From NCBI GenBank assembly GCA_024277915.1, contig JAJRUG010000036.1, positions 1-48,774 on the forward strand: 48,774 bases of DNA. The letters are read 5' to 3'. Both the position numbers and the translations under genes were made by a program. Below, one piece after another: positions 37,468-45,964 of the stretch; within the stretch, counting starts at the first letter, position 1, and each line of letters begins with the position of its first letter. The DNA is from Gammaproteobacteria bacterium (GTDB lineage: Bacteria; Pseudomonadota; Gammaproteobacteria; Steroidobacterales; GCA-2729495). Below the pieces are notes generated by a model, which did not search any database, was not told the origin of the DNA, and saw only the letters and a list, made by a program, of their open reading frames with translations.

Positions 37468-38184
37468 TCAGGTTGCTTTTCGTCGCATCCAGCCCAGTAG
37501 TCCCAGCGCCGAGCCGAACAGCCAGACAGCTCCGGGGATTGGCACGACCTGAAAGATCATTTCCTCGCCATAGGGCACTCCCTGAGAGCCTGGCACTCCC
37601 AGAACACCGACACCGATTGTGATCAGATTACCAGGGCTCAGACCATCACCGGTAAAACCAAGGAGCCCGAAGTTAAAGGCTGCGATTGATCGCGGACCGG
37701 TATACGGGGCATCTACGGGGAGCAGTGAGTCGTCACCGCCAAGTGTCTGGCTGACGGTAGTTCCAGACCAGGTCGTGACACTTTCATCAACCCCGTTGTC
37801 GCCAAAGCCATAGCCGCCACAGAGGGAGCCGAGGATACCAATTGTGCCGTCGATACAGGTATAAGAAGTCGCAGTTGCAGTGCTGGTGGCGGTGTTGATT
37901 GACAGATCCATAAACTCATGACCGATGATTGTAGGTGCGGTCGGGTCGTTGGCTATACTGATCAAGGCCCCATACAAGCCAGTTGAGCTCAGTGTTGTGC
38001 CGTTCCAGTCCCAAACGGCGGTTGTAGTACCGACAATACTGAAAATATGGCTGCCATCCGTGATGAACGGCGAAATTCCGCCGTTGCTGCCGGTTGTCCG
38101 ACTGTGCGAGACGAGTTGTACCGGAACCGCGCTGGCTGTAATACTCAGCGCGAACAATACGAGCCCGATTGTTATTTTTTTCAT
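37468..38184 (-). CDS. VPLPA-CTERM-type sorted exported protein
   Basis: This 238-residue secreted protein has a signal peptide (MKKITIGLVLFALSITASA), a Ser/Thr/Gly-rich beta-type middle with two cysteines (YTCIDG, SLCGG), and a C-terminal sorting signal: VPIPGAVWLFGSALGLLGW and then RRK, that is, a proline motif, a hydrophobic helix and basic residues. This is the VPLPA/PEP-CTERM type of signal cut by an exosortase. Function of the mature part is unknown. No exosortase gene lies in the window. It is convergent with ggt and upstream of no obvious partner. Confidence 0.85.
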   Translation of the reverse strand: MKKITIGLVLFALSITASAVPVQLVSHSRTTGSNGGISPFITDGSHIFSIVGTTTAVWDWNGTTLSSTGLYGALISIANDPTAPTIIGHEFMDLSINTATSTATATSYTCIDGTIGILGSLCGGYGFGDNGVDESVTTWSGTTVSQTLGGDDSLLPVDAPYTGPRSIAAFNFGLLGFTGDGLSPGNLITIGVGVLGVPGSQGVPYGEEMIFQVVPIPGAVWLFGSALGLLGWMRRKAT

Positions 38185-38276
38185 GCTGAGTAATCCCCCG
38201 ATTCGAAATTGACGTGAGTCGGGAGTATACCGTGCAGAAAAAAACCAAGGGAAACGTTATGTTAAATAAGACGATC

Positions 38277-39092
38277 TCAGGTCTGGCAGGCAGCACAATA
38301 GTAGGTTGCTCGCTGGCCTTGCCTGATTCGCTTCACGGGCATCCCGCAGTTCGGGCATGGCTGGTCTTCCCGCCCATAGACCCTAAGCTCCCGGCTAAAA
38401 TAGCCCGGGCGGCCATCTTCATTGGAAAAGTCTTGCAATGTAGTACCACCAGCTCTTATTGCCTCGTTTAGCACTGTTGTGACTGCGATGACCAGCTGAT
38501 CAAGACGCTGCCTGGAAATCCGTCCGGCAGCCCTGCCAGGATGTATTCCAGCGCGAAACAACGCCTCACTTGCGTAAATGTTCCCCACGCCCACGACTAT
38601 CCGCCCATTCATTACATGTTGTTTTATCGCAATACGCCGACCCTTGCTTCGCTGGTACAGATAGCCACCGTGGAATTCCTTGCCCAGCGGTTCCGGGCCA
38701 AGGTGTTGAAGCAACCGATGCTGCAACGGATCGGAGCCAGTCCAAAGCAGCGAGCCGAAGCGTCGTGGATCATTGAAACGCAGGATATGGCCATTATCCA
38801 GAACAAAATCTACATGGTCGTGTTTTCCTGCCGGTGTAGCCTGATCGACAAGGCGCAGGCTTCCCGACATACCAAGATGCAGTAGTGCGGTACCGTTTGC
38901 AGTCCGCAGCAGCAGGTACTTTGCCCGTCGCTCTACCGCATCGATGCGAGACCCTGACATGCTGGATTCCAGACTTGCTGTAATTGGCCAGCGTAGCTGC
39001 CGCTGCCGGATCACCACCCGATCCACACGAAGACCAGTGATTCGCGGGGCAATTCCGCGGCGGGTAATTTCTACTTCCGGTAATTCCGGCAT
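38277..39092 (-). CDS. mutM: Formamidopyrimidine-DNA glycosylase
   Basis: MutM removes 8-oxoguanine and formamidopyrimidines from DNA and nicks the strand. The start at 39092 is fixed by the mature N-terminus MPELPEVEITRRG, since Pro2 is the catalytic nucleophile, and by GAGG upstream; the frame is open further but without family sequence. The 271 residues contain E3, a central helix-two-turn-helix (VGVGNIYASEALF) and a C-terminal zinc finger (CPNCG to CAACQ). It is a single gene on the minus strand, divergent from the desaturase. Confidence 0.96.
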   Translation of the reverse strand: MPELPEVEITRRGIAPRITGLRVDRVVIRQRQLRWPITASLESSMSGSRIDAVERRAKYLLLRTANGTALLHLGMSGSLRLVDQATPAGKHDHVDFVLDNGHILRFNDPRRFGSLLWTGSDPLQHRLLQHLGPEPLGKEFHGGYLYQRSKGRRIAIKQHVMNGRIVVGVGNIYASEALFRAGIHPGRAAGRISRQRLDQLVIAVTTVLNEAIRAGGTTLQDFSNEDGRPGYFSRELRVYGREDQPCPNCGMPVKRIRQGQRATYYCAACQT

Positions 39093-39296
39093 GACTACAG
39101 CACCTCGCTGAGCCTGGCTTGTAGCCGCCTGAGCTTGCTGCAGACCAACAGGATCCAGATCCCTAAAACGTTGTTTTTTAGAACACTGATGCAGTGAAGC
39201 AGAGCTGCTTTGAAAATTGACACGGTGTACCTTGGAGTCATCTGTTTGTTCGTCTATAGTGCCGCACGTTTGTTGCTTTGTGGAGTGGCTGCCCGA

Positions 39297-40472
39297 ATGG
39301 TCGAATATATGTATGGTTTTCTGAACCTGGGTTTCTGGGGATACGTGGGCATTACTTTTCTGATGGTTCAGATATCGATGATGTCCATTACCCTGTACTT
39401 GCATCGCGACCAGGCACATCGGGCAATTGATCTTCATCCGGCGCTGCGCCATTTTTTTCGCTTGTGGGTCTGGCTGACATCAGGCGCCAATACTGCGGAA
39501 TGGGTTGCAGTACATCGCAAGCACCACGCGTTTGTCGAGCAGCAGGGCGACCCGCACAGTCCGGTAGTATTTGGCTTGCGCAACGTATTACTTGAAGGTT
39601 ACGAGCTGTATCATGCCGCAGCTACCAACCCGGAAATAGTCAAAAAATATTCTCGCGGTACGCCCGATGACTGGATCGAGCGAAATATTTACCGGTATTC
39701 ATTTCTGGGTATCGGCTTGATGTTTGTTATTAACCTCATCCTGTTCGGGATTCCCGGCATTATTATTTTCGCTGTCCAGATGCTTAATATGCCGGTTTTT
39801 GCAGCAGGTGTTATCAATGGGTTAGGACATGCTGCAGGCTATCGGAATTTCCAGACCAATGATGCATCGACCAATATCTATCCCTGGGCCATCCTGATCG
39901 GGGGTGAAGAACTGCACAACAATCACCATGCATTTCCGACTGCTGCAAAGTTCTCCATGCGCTCATGGGAGTTTGATCTGGGCTGGATGTATATCAGCAT
40001 CATGAAGTCTGTGGGGCTGTGCAAGGTAAGGCGGCTGGCACCTGCGCCACAGTTTACCGATGCTCCTGGGCCGGTTGATATGGAGATGTTACGCGCCGTC
40101 ATGGTGAACAGAATGCACATCCTCCGCAACTACACTCGCCGGGTCACATTGCCGGTATTGAAGTTTGAGAAACATGCCCGTGCAGGGGATCAGTTGCTTA
40201 ACCGGGCGCGTCAACTGTTGTTACGCTGGCCCGGAATCATGGATGAAGCGGCGAAATCGCGCCTATCGAATTTGCTGGAAAACAACCAGGCTTTGCGCAC
40301 GGTACACGAGTATCGCGAGCAGCTGGACACGCTGTGGCAGCAGGCGAATGTGAGTAACGAAAAACTGATCCAGCAACTGAAGGATTGGTGTGCCAGAGCG
40401 GAGGCAAGTGGTATTCAGGCTCTTGAGGAGTTTGCCACACACCTGCGTGCATGCAGAGCGCAGCCAGCCTGA
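39297..40472 (+). CDS. Fatty acid desaturase (acyl-lipid/acyl-CoA delta-9 type)
   Basis: This membrane di-iron desaturase introduces a double bond into acyl chains. All three histidine boxes are present: LHRDQAHR, VHRKHHAF and ELHNNHHA. Hydrophobic segments flank them. A C-terminal helical part of about 110 residues follows, as in Pseudomonas DesA-type desaturases from memory. ATG 39297 (MVEYMYGFLNLGFWGY) gives 391 residues and places the first membrane helix normally; the frame opens at 39210, but the earlier part is unlike the family. GGAG lies 14 bases before ATG 39297. It is convergent with rpmG across a strong terminator. Confidence 0.93.
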   Translation: MVEYMYGFLNLGFWGYVGITFLMVQISMMSITLYLHRDQAHRAIDLHPALRHFFRLWVWLTSGANTAEWVAVHRKHHAFVEQQGDPHSPVVFGLRNVLLEGYELYHAAATNPEIVKKYSRGTPDDWIERNIYRYSFLGIGLMFVINLILFGIPGIIIFAVQMLNMPVFAAGVINGLGHAAGYRNFQTNDASTNIYPWAILIGGEELHNNHHAFPTAAKFSMRSWEFDLGWMYISIMKSVGLCKVRRLAPAPQFTDAPGPVDMEMLRAVMVNRMHILRNYTRRVTLPVLKFEKHARAGDQLLNRARQLLLRWPGIMDEAAKSRLSNLLENNQALRTVHEYREQLDTLWQQANVSNEKLIQQLKDWCARAEASGIQALEEFATHLRACRAQPA

Positions 40473-40507
40473 TATGCTGTGTGAATTGTAAAGGTACCCG
40501 ATACAAA

Positions 40508-40534
40508 AAACCCGCCATTTGGCGGGTTTCTTTT
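40508..40534. terminator. Bidirectional terminator between the desaturase gene and rpmG
   Basis: AAACCCGCC (40508-40516) and GGCGGGTTT (40521-40529) form a perfect nine-base-pair stem with an ATTT loop. A T-run follows on the plus strand (CTTTT); on the minus strand the stem is followed by a run of six T's. It should end both convergent units. Confidence 0.85.
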
Positions 40535-40688
40535 ATTTGATCTTCGCTTCCTTGTAGGCTACGTGCTTACGTATCCTGGGATCGAACTTTTTGACTTCCA
40601 TCTTCTCCGGATGCAGTCGCTTGTTCTTGGTAGTTGTATAAAAATGCCCGGTACCTGCACTGGAAACCAGTTTGATTTTTTCTCTCAT
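40533..40688 (-). CDS. rpmG: 50S ribosomal protein L33
   Basis: The 51-residue translation, beginning [20 protein letters not shown] and continuing [14 protein letters not shown], is a typical L33. It has no CxxC zinc-binding pairs, so it is the zinc-free paralogue type. AAGGAAG precedes the ATG. It lies 47 bp after rpmB on the minus strand, the universal rpmB-rpmG pair, and ends beside a strong terminator. Confidence 0.97.
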   Translation of the reverse strand: MREKIKLVSSAGTGHFYTTTKNKRLHPEKMEVKKFDPRIRKHVAYKEAKIK

Positions 40689-40735
40689 TTTACTTCCTTG
40701 GGTCTGTTCGTATGTTTCCGGCTAATTACTCCGGA

Positions 40736-40972
40736 TCAGACTTTCTCGCCGCGGGCGCGCAGATCTGCAAGCACCTTCTCGATTCCATGCTTGTCGATGA
40801 TTCTCAGCCCTTTCCCGGAAATCCGGAGCTTCACAAATCGCTTCTCGCTTTCAATCCAAAACCGATGACTCTGCAAATTGGGCAGAAACCGGCGACGGGT
40901 TCTGTTATTTGCATGGGAGACATTATTTCCAGCTACCGGGCGTTTTCCGGTGATCTGACAGACACGAGACAT
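40736..40972 (-). CDS. rpmB: 50S ribosomal protein L28
   Basis: L28 of the large ribosomal subunit, 78 residues from ATG at 40972: [20 protein letters not shown], then [14 protein letters not shown] and a basic C-terminus ending RARGEKV. The longer open frame (to 41020) adds 16 residues unlike the family. GAGG lies eight bases upstream. It is first of the rpmB-rpmG operon, with a good promoter at 41029-41057. Confidence 0.97.
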   Translation of the reverse strand: MSRVCQITGKRPVAGNNVSHANNRTRRRFLPNLQSHRFWIESEKRFVKLRISGKGLRIIDKHGIEKVLADLRARGEKV

Positions 40973-41028
40973 CACGAACCTCTTTATAATCAAATACATG
41001 CCATTACGCATATTGCGCAAGGCGCATT

Positions 41029-41057
41029 TTTATACCAGTCTGGCGCCATATAGGCAA
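41029..41057 (-). promoter_or_regulatory. Sigma70-type promoter for rpmB-rpmG
   Basis: On the minus strand, TTGCCT (41057-41052) and TATAAA (41034-41029) are separated by exactly 17 bp. It lies about 57 bp before the rpmB start and overlaps the end region of radC by no more than the intergenic gap. Confidence 0.7.
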
Positions 41058-41062
41058 GGATA

Positions 41063-41746
41063 TTAAAGCATTCCTCGACTGGCCAATGAGGTGCAAACCC
41101 CATCGCCGATCACAAAATGATCAAGCAGCCTGACATCGATCAGGTCCAGTGCATCTCTTATTCGTCTGGTAATGAGTTGGTCAGCCTGGCTGGGCTCAGC
41201 AACCCCTGACGGGTGGTTATGGGCGAGAACCACGGCGGCGGCATTACGCTGCAGGGCTTGTTTGACGACTTCGCGGGGATAGACGGTGGTGTTGTCGATC
41301 GTACCCCGGAACAGCTCATCAAAAGCCAGTACGCGGTGACGGTTATCCAGGAACAGGCAGCAAAATACTTCGTGTGGACGGTCTCTCAGCCTTGCTATAA
41401 GAAAATCCCGGCTGTCGGCAGGGGAACCTATCAGGTCACCTGGTATCAGCTTCTCCTGCAGGAACCTGCAGCAGCACTCTTTGATTGATGTAAGCGCGGC
41501 AGACTTGCCTGGCCCCATACCGCGCATACGTTCAAGATCCCGCCGATCCGCGTTTAATACGCCCCGTATTCCGCCGAATTTCAGTAGCAATTGCCGACCC
41601 AGCTCAATCGCCGTAACCCCCGAAACTCCGCGCCCCAGGATGATCGCCAATAGCTCCGAGTCCGAGAGCTGTTCTGCACCGAATTGAATCAAGCGCTCTC
41701 TGGGTCTTTCGGCAGGTGGCCAGTGCTTGATGGAATTATTGCTCAT
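41063..41746 (-). CDS. radC: RadC family JAB/MPN-domain protein
   Basis: This 227-residue protein has an N-terminal helix-hairpin-helix part (about 1-100) and a C-terminal MPN/JAMM domain with the metal motif H176-x-H178-P-S180 and D189 (HNHPSGVAEPSQAD). The old link to DNA repair is doubtful; the JAMM motif suggests a metallohydrolase of unknown substrate. It is upstream of rpmB on the minus strand and divergent from coaBC, the conserved gammaproteobacterial arrangement. Confidence 0.95.
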   Translation of the reverse strand: MSNNSIKHWPPAERPRERLIQFGAEQLSDSELLAIILGRGVSGVTAIELGRQLLLKFGGIRGVLNADRRDLERMRGMGPGKSAALTSIKECCCRFLQEKLIPGDLIGSPADSRDFLIARLRDRPHEVFCCLFLDNRHRVLAFDELFRGTIDNTTVYPREVVKQALQRNAAAVVLAHNHPSGVAEPSQADQLITRRIRDALDLIDVRLLDHFVIGDGVCTSLASRGML

Positions 41747-41903
41747 GGAGGCTATTTTGGCCCTTCACGAAGCCTTACCGAAAGCGACCAATCTGGTGGC
41801 AGTGGGCACAAATCCCGATGCAATTCTGCTCAGTTTCGGTAATCTTGGTAGTCTGCTGGTCGACGACCAGGGCATCGCAAAGCAGCAGATTTCGGAGAAC
41901 GCA

Positions 41904-43151
41904 ATGTACACACTGGATGGCAAACACATTTTGCTTGGCGTGACAGGGGGCATCGCTGCCTACAAGAGCCCGGATATTGTCCGTCGCTTGCGCGAGAAAG
42001 GTGCGGATGTACGGGTTGTGATGACTTCGAGCGCCGAAAAACTGGTCTCGACCACGGTGTTTCAAGCGGTGTCGGGCAATCCGGTTCGCTGCGATCTATG
42101 GGATGAAGATGCCGAGGCCGCGATGGGCCATATCGAGTTGGCGCGCTGGGCAGATTCCATTCTGATTGCGCCGGTTACAGCCAATGTGATGGCACAGCTC
42201 GCAGCGGGCAGAGCAGACAACCTGTTGACCACTATTTGTCTGGCCACAGAAACCCCGCTGTTTATTGCCCCGGCGATGAACCAGGCGATGTGGCGCAACC
42301 ACGCGACGCAGGATAATCGGGAATTACTGGAGTCACGTGACGTCAGAATCATCGGGCCGGCAGAAGGAGAACAGGCCTGTGGTGAAACAGGGCCGGGCAG
42401 AATGGTGGAACCAGCAGATATTGTTGCTCAGCTCACTGCTGATTCCGGTGTGGCCAATGTTGGATTGCTGAAGGGTGTCACTTTGCTCGTGACAGCGGGC
42501 CCCACTCGCGAACCAATAGACCCGATACGTTTCGTCAGTAATCGAAGCTCCGGGAAAATGGGATTTGCGATTGCCCAGGCGGCGGTAAGAGCCGGCGCCG
42601 AAGTCATGTTGATTGCCGGGCCGGTCGAGCAGAATACCCCGCCGGGTGTTGATCGCATCGATGTGGAGACAGCAGCGGACATGCATGCAGCGACGATGGC
42701 CAGGGTGAATGAGGTGGATATTTTTATCAGTGCAGCAGCTGTTTCCGATTACCGTCCGTGTATTGTCGCGCAACAAAAAATCAAGAAAACAGATGACAAT
42801 ATCACCATCGAAATGGTCAGGGCTCACGATATTCTTGCGGAAGTTGCTGCACTGCCACGCCGGCCGTTTTTAGTCGGGTTTGCCGCCGAAACAGAGCATC
42901 TGGAAAAATATGCCAGAGAGAAAATGCTTGCCAAGCATCTGGATATGATTATTGCGAATCTGGTGGGAGCTGACAGAGGCTTCGAACAGGAAACCAATAG
43001 TGTTTATGTTATTACCCGGGATGACAAACAGGAGCTGGAAGAAATGCCCAAAGTGGAACTGGCACGTAAATTGATCTACGCGATTGCTGCCCGTTACACA
43101 AAAATCAGGAAAGCGCCGACACCCCTGCACAAGACAACTCTGTCGACATGA
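41904..43151 (+). CDS. coaBC: Bifunctional phosphopantothenoylcysteine decarboxylase/phosphopantothenate-cysteine ligase
   Basis: CoaBC performs two consecutive steps of CoA synthesis. The N-terminal CoaC flavoprotein domain (about 1-185) has [18 protein letters not shown], the catalytic H76 ([11 protein letters not shown]), the APAMN motif and the [10 protein letters not shown] cysteine segment. The C-terminal CoaB ligase domain has [17 protein letters not shown] and then SSGKMG, VSDYRP and IKK. ATG at 41904 is chosen for GGAG upstream and the family N-terminus; the frame opens 59 codons earlier without support. The stop overlaps dut by four bases. Confidence 0.96.
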   Translation: MYTLDGKHILLGVTGGIAAYKSPDIVRRLREKGADVRVVMTSSAEKLVSTTVFQAVSGNPVRCDLWDEDAEAAMGHIELARWADSILIAPVTANVMAQLAAGRADNLLTTICLATETPLFIAPAMNQAMWRNHATQDNRELLESRDVRIIGPAEGEQACGETGPGRMVEPADIVAQLTADSGVANVGLLKGVTLLVTAGPTREPIDPIRFVSNRSSGKMGFAIAQAAVRAGAEVMLIAGPVEQNTPPGVDRIDVETAADMHAATMARVNEVDIFISAAAVSDYRPCIVAQQKIKKTDDNITIEMVRAHDILAEVAALPRRPFLVGFAAETEHLEKYAREKMLAKHLDMIIANLVGADRGFEQETNSVYVITRDDKQELEEMPKVELARKLIYAIAARYTKIRKAPTPLHKTTLST

Positions 43152-43609
43152 TGCGCAAGAAAGTCCAACTGAAGATTCTTGACAAACGGGTGGGTGATGA
43201 GTTCCCGTTGCCTGAGTACGCCACGGGGGGGTCAGCAGGTGTTGATCTGCGTGCCTGTATAGACGACGCAATAAATCTGGAGCCGGGACAAACTACCCTG
43301 GTGCCAACAGGAATTGCAGTTCACATGGCAGATCCTGGAATGGCTGCTACCCTGCTGCCACGTTCAGGACTTGGCCACAAACATGGCATTGTTCTGGGTA
43401 ACCTCGTTGGCCTGATAGATTCCGACTATCAGGGACAAGTATTCATTTCGTGCTGGAACCGCGGTGATATCGCATTCATGATCGAGCCTGGAGCCCGGTT
43501 GGCTCAAATGGTGTTTGTACCGGTAATCCAGGTTGATTTTGAGCTTGTGGAGGAGTTCTTTGCCAGTGATCGTGGCGCGGGCGGCTTCGGCCACACAGGG
43601 CAGCATTAA
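43148..43609 (+). CDS. dut: Deoxyuridine 5'-triphosphate nucleotidohydrolase
   Basis: Dut hydrolyses dUTP to dUMP, keeping uracil out of DNA and supplying the dTMP precursor. The 153 residues carry the five trimeric dUTPase motifs: [31 protein letters not shown] (catalytic Asp), RLAQMVF and the C-terminal [10 protein letters not shown] loop. It overlaps coaBC by ATGA, so the pair is translated together, the usual gammaproteobacterial layout. Confidence 0.97.
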   Translation: MMRKKVQLKILDKRVGDEFPLPEYATGGSAGVDLRACIDDAINLEPGQTTLVPTGIAVHMADPGMAATLLPRSGLGHKHGIVLGNLVGLIDSDYQGQVFISCWNRGDIAFMIEPGARLAQMVFVPVIQVDFELVEEFFASDRGAGGFGHTGQH

Positions 43610-43616
43610 CTGCTGG

Positions 43617-43652
43617 CTAGTTGTTTGACTAGTTGTTTGACTAGTTGTTTGA
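43617..43652. repeat. Three exact tandem copies of a 12-bp unit
   Basis: CTAGTTGTTTGA is repeated three times without a gap (43617-43628, 43629-43640, 43641-43652). On the minus strand each unit reads Ser-Asn-Asn-stop, in frame with the DUF4124 gene, so its end codons and stop have been copied twice. It fills the gap between dut and the convergent gene. Confidence 0.95.
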
Positions 43653-44297
43653 CCAGCTGTTGCTTTTCAGCGTCCGGAATCTTTCGATATCAGCGGCAAA
43701 TTTTGCAACGTTGTCGAGCTGTTGCGACCGCGCTCCGGCAAGGTTCTTTTCATAGAGAATGATAGAGTTGAGTGTGTCGGAGAGTTCGCGTGCCAGCCTG
43801 TCATTGATCGGGGGTGCATCAGGATCGACGTTATAGGGCCTGTAGGGCTCCGCTTCACGCTGCAGCTTGACCAGCATGGCACGCAGATTTTTCAAATAGA
43901 TTTCCGTGACCCTTATCTGACCATCCATCAGCTCAACCCGCCGGTCACGAAGCCGCTCGATCTCATCAACACTCAGGTATGTTGTCAGAAGTACCCGGTC
44001 GCGGGTTGCTGCTATTTCAAGGTTTCTTTGTTCGGCCGATCGCTGCTCAGCCAGTCGCTGTTCCTCTGCAAGCTCCTGGTCAGTTTTTTCGCCATCCAGC
44101 TTGCCGACTTTAATGCCGCGCTGATTAAGCACATCGCGATCAATTTTCGCGTATTCCGGGGGAATACTATCGGCGAAATGAACGACGCCCTTGTCGTCCA
44201 CCCAGCGGTACATCTCGCCTTCCGCAGCAAGGATCGCATCGCCGGAAAGTAACAGAATACCTGCACTGGCCAGAATTCTGGATATGAGACTCATCAA
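43641..44297 (-). CDS. DUF4124-domain exported protein with coiled coil
   Basis: This 218-residue protein has a signal peptide (about 1-24, SRILASAGILLLSGDAILA), a DUF4124 domain (about 26-65, YRWVDDKGVVHFADSIPPEY), then a charged helical stretch rich in Glu, Gln and Arg (about 68-180) that is probably a coiled coil. It ends in SWSNN. DUF4124 proteins are common periplasmic proteins of gammaproteobacteria with no firm function. It follows pyrE on the minus strand after 163 bp and is convergent with dut. Confidence 0.88.
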   Translation of the reverse strand: MMSLISRILASAGILLLSGDAILAAEGEMYRWVDDKGVVHFADSIPPEYAKIDRDVLNQRGIKVGKLDGEKTDQELAEEQRLAEQRSAEQRNLEIAATRDRVLLTTYLSVDEIERLRDRRVELMDGQIRVTEIYLKNLRAMLVKLQREAEPYRPYNVDPDAPPINDRLARELSDTLNSIILYEKNLAGARSQQLDNVAKFAADIERFRTLKSNSWSNN

Positions 44298-44460
44298 CTA
44301 CCCTATGTTTGCCCTGACCGGCCCACCAAAAGACTAAAGTGAGCCAATGAATGACATTATCCCCCCTCGGGCGCCAATAAAACAGTGAACCATGTCTCCA
44401 TCTGCCCAACCACCACTGAGGAACCCTCCGCCAGCCCCGGAGCGAGGCAGGTTCGGGTAT

Positions 44461-45102
44461 TCAAACGCCGTATCTCTGCCTGTAGTCCGACACCACGGGC
44501 AGAAACTGCTGATCTTCCTTGCTGGTTTCCAGGTGTTCGATCAGGTCTTCGAGCTGGATAATGCTGGCTACAGGTGCTTTTAAGGAGTCCTGAACTTCCT
44601 GCACCGCTGAGAGCTCTCCACTCCCCCGCTCCTGCCGGTCAACGGCAATTACCACACCGGCAACTTCAGCGCCCGCCTGATGAATCAACTCGGCAGTTTC
44701 CTTTATTGCGGTACCTGCCGTTATCACATCATCAATGACCAGAATACGACCTTCAATGGGCGAGCCGATGGTGCTGCCACCTTCCCCGTGGGTTTTGATT
44801 TCCTTGCGATTGAAACTGAAGGGCACGTCATAATCATGATGTTCGGCCAGTGCCGCCGCAGTCAGCGCGACCAGCGGAATACCCTTGTATGCAGGCCCGA
44901 ACAGCATGTCGAACTCAATGTCTGAATCCTCCACTGCCGAAGCATAGTAGCGGCAAAGCTTTGCAACGGCATAACCGGTATTAAATAATCCGGAATTAAA
45001 AAAATACGGACTGACTCGCCCGGATTTCAACGTAAACTGTCCAAACTTCAGTGCACCTATTTCAAGGGAAAGTTCGATAAATTCTGATTTATAAGGAAGC
45101 AT
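44461..45102 (-). CDS. pyrE: Orotate phosphoribosyltransferase
   Basis: PyrE joins orotate and PRPP to give orotidine monophosphate in pyrimidine synthesis. The 213-residue length and sequence are standard: FGQFTLKSGRVSPYFFNSG near the N-terminus, FGPAYKGIPL, FSFNRKEIKTHGEGG with the catalytic lysine, and the PRPP-binding motif VLVIDDVITAGTAIKE. It is divergent from the ExoIII/Crc-like gene across 91 bp, a conserved pairing in Pseudomonas-like genomes. Confidence 0.97.
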   Translation of the reverse strand: MLPYKSEFIELSLEIGALKFGQFTLKSGRVSPYFFNSGLFNTGYAVAKLCRYYASAVEDSDIEFDMLFGPAYKGIPLVALTAAALAEHHDYDVPFSFNRKEIKTHGEGGSTIGSPIEGRILVIDDVITAGTAIKETAELIHQAGAEVAGVVIAVDRQERGSGELSAVQEVQDSLKAPVASIIQLEDLIEHLETSKEDQQFLPVVSDYRQRYGV

Positions 45103-45193
45103 AAGAGATACTGGGAAATTATTCGTTTATGGGTTGACGGATACTCACTAGAGTAGCGCAGACCCGGCACAGAGGAAAGATCAGATCAACGCG

Positions 45194-45964
45194 ATGAGAA
45201 TTATTACAGTCAATCTGAATGGCATTCGTGCTGCTGCGCGAAAAGGATTTTTCGACTGGGTGCGGCGACAGGCGGCTGACGTGATTTGTATACAGGAAAC
45301 CAAAGCGCAGATTCATCAACTGGACGATCCGGTGTTTAATCCGCGTCAGTACCACCGTTTTTTCAAGGATGCCGAGAAAAAAGGCTATAGCGGGGTTGCC
45401 ATATACACCCGTGAGGAGCCTGACGGGGTCATTGATGCTTACGGGTCGCCGGAATTCGACAACGAAGGCCGCTATATCGAAGCCCGGTTTGGTGATCTGA
45501 GTGTTATTTCCTTATATGCACCATCGGGATCATCCAGCGAGATTCGCCAGGAGGCAAAGTACCGATTCATGGATGAGTTCATGAAGCATCTGCAAAAGCT
45601 GGCTGCCGACGGCCGGCGCTATATCATCGGTGGTGACTGGAATATCGCCCACCAACAGATTGATATCAGGAACTGGCGCTCCAACCAGAAAAATTCCGGG
45701 TTTTTGCCGGAAGAGCGCGCCTGGCTGGATGAACTATTCGGGCCTCAGCAGTTTGTTGATGCCTTTCGCGAAGTTAATCAGAAACCTGACGAATATACCT
45801 GGTGGTCCAATCGCGGGCAGGCGCGAGCCAACAACGTGGGGTGGCGTATCGATTACCAGGTATTGAGCCCGAACCTCAAGGGATCGGTGCGGAAAGCCAG
45901 GGTCTACAAGAACAAATGGTTTTCCGACCATGCACCTTTGATAATCGACTACGAACTAACCTGA
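45194..45964 (+). CDS. Exodeoxyribonuclease III family protein, Crc-like, catalytic residues intact
   Basis: This protein belongs to the Xth/ExoIII fold (Mg2+-dependent AP endonuclease and 3'-exonuclease). The 256 residues keep the active-site set: N7, E35 (IQETK), Y108 (LYAPSG), D148 and N150 (GGDWNIAH), D220 (WRIDYQ), and D245-H246 (SDHAP). Overall it resembles Pseudomonas Crc (for example the GFLPEERAWLDELFG and GWRIDYQVLSP segments) and lies beside pyrE as crc does. From memory, Crc has lost several catalytic residues, which are present here. An active repair nuclease is therefore more likely than a translational corepressor. It overlaps the convergent ampG end by nine bases. Confidence 0.93.
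   Translation: MRIITVNLNGIRAAARKGFFDWVRRQAADVICIQETKAQIHQLDDPVFNPRQYHRFFKDAEKKGYSGVAIYTREEPDGVIDAYGSPEFDNEGRYIEARFGDLSVISLYAPSGSSSEIRQEAKYRFMDEFMKHLQKLAADGRRYIIGGDWNIAHQQIDIRNWRSNQKNSGFLPEERAWLDELFGPQQFVDAFREVNQKPDEYTWWSNRGQARANNVGWRIDYQVLSPNLKGSVRKARVYKNKWFSDHAPLIIDYELT

Noticed and set aside
39093-39452. N-terminal extension of mutM by 120 residues
   Set aside because: MutM needs Pro2 as nucleophile, so the protein must start at MPELPEVE; the upstream open frame overlaps the divergent desaturase region.
41727-41903. N-terminal extension of coaBC by 59 residues
   Set aside because: The family starts at the CoaC flavin-binding strand; ATG 41904 has a good GGAG site and the upstream part overlaps radC's start.
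43617-43652. Tandem repeat as a CRISPR or attachment site
   Set aside because: The units are 12 bp without spacers and carry no mobile gene beside them.
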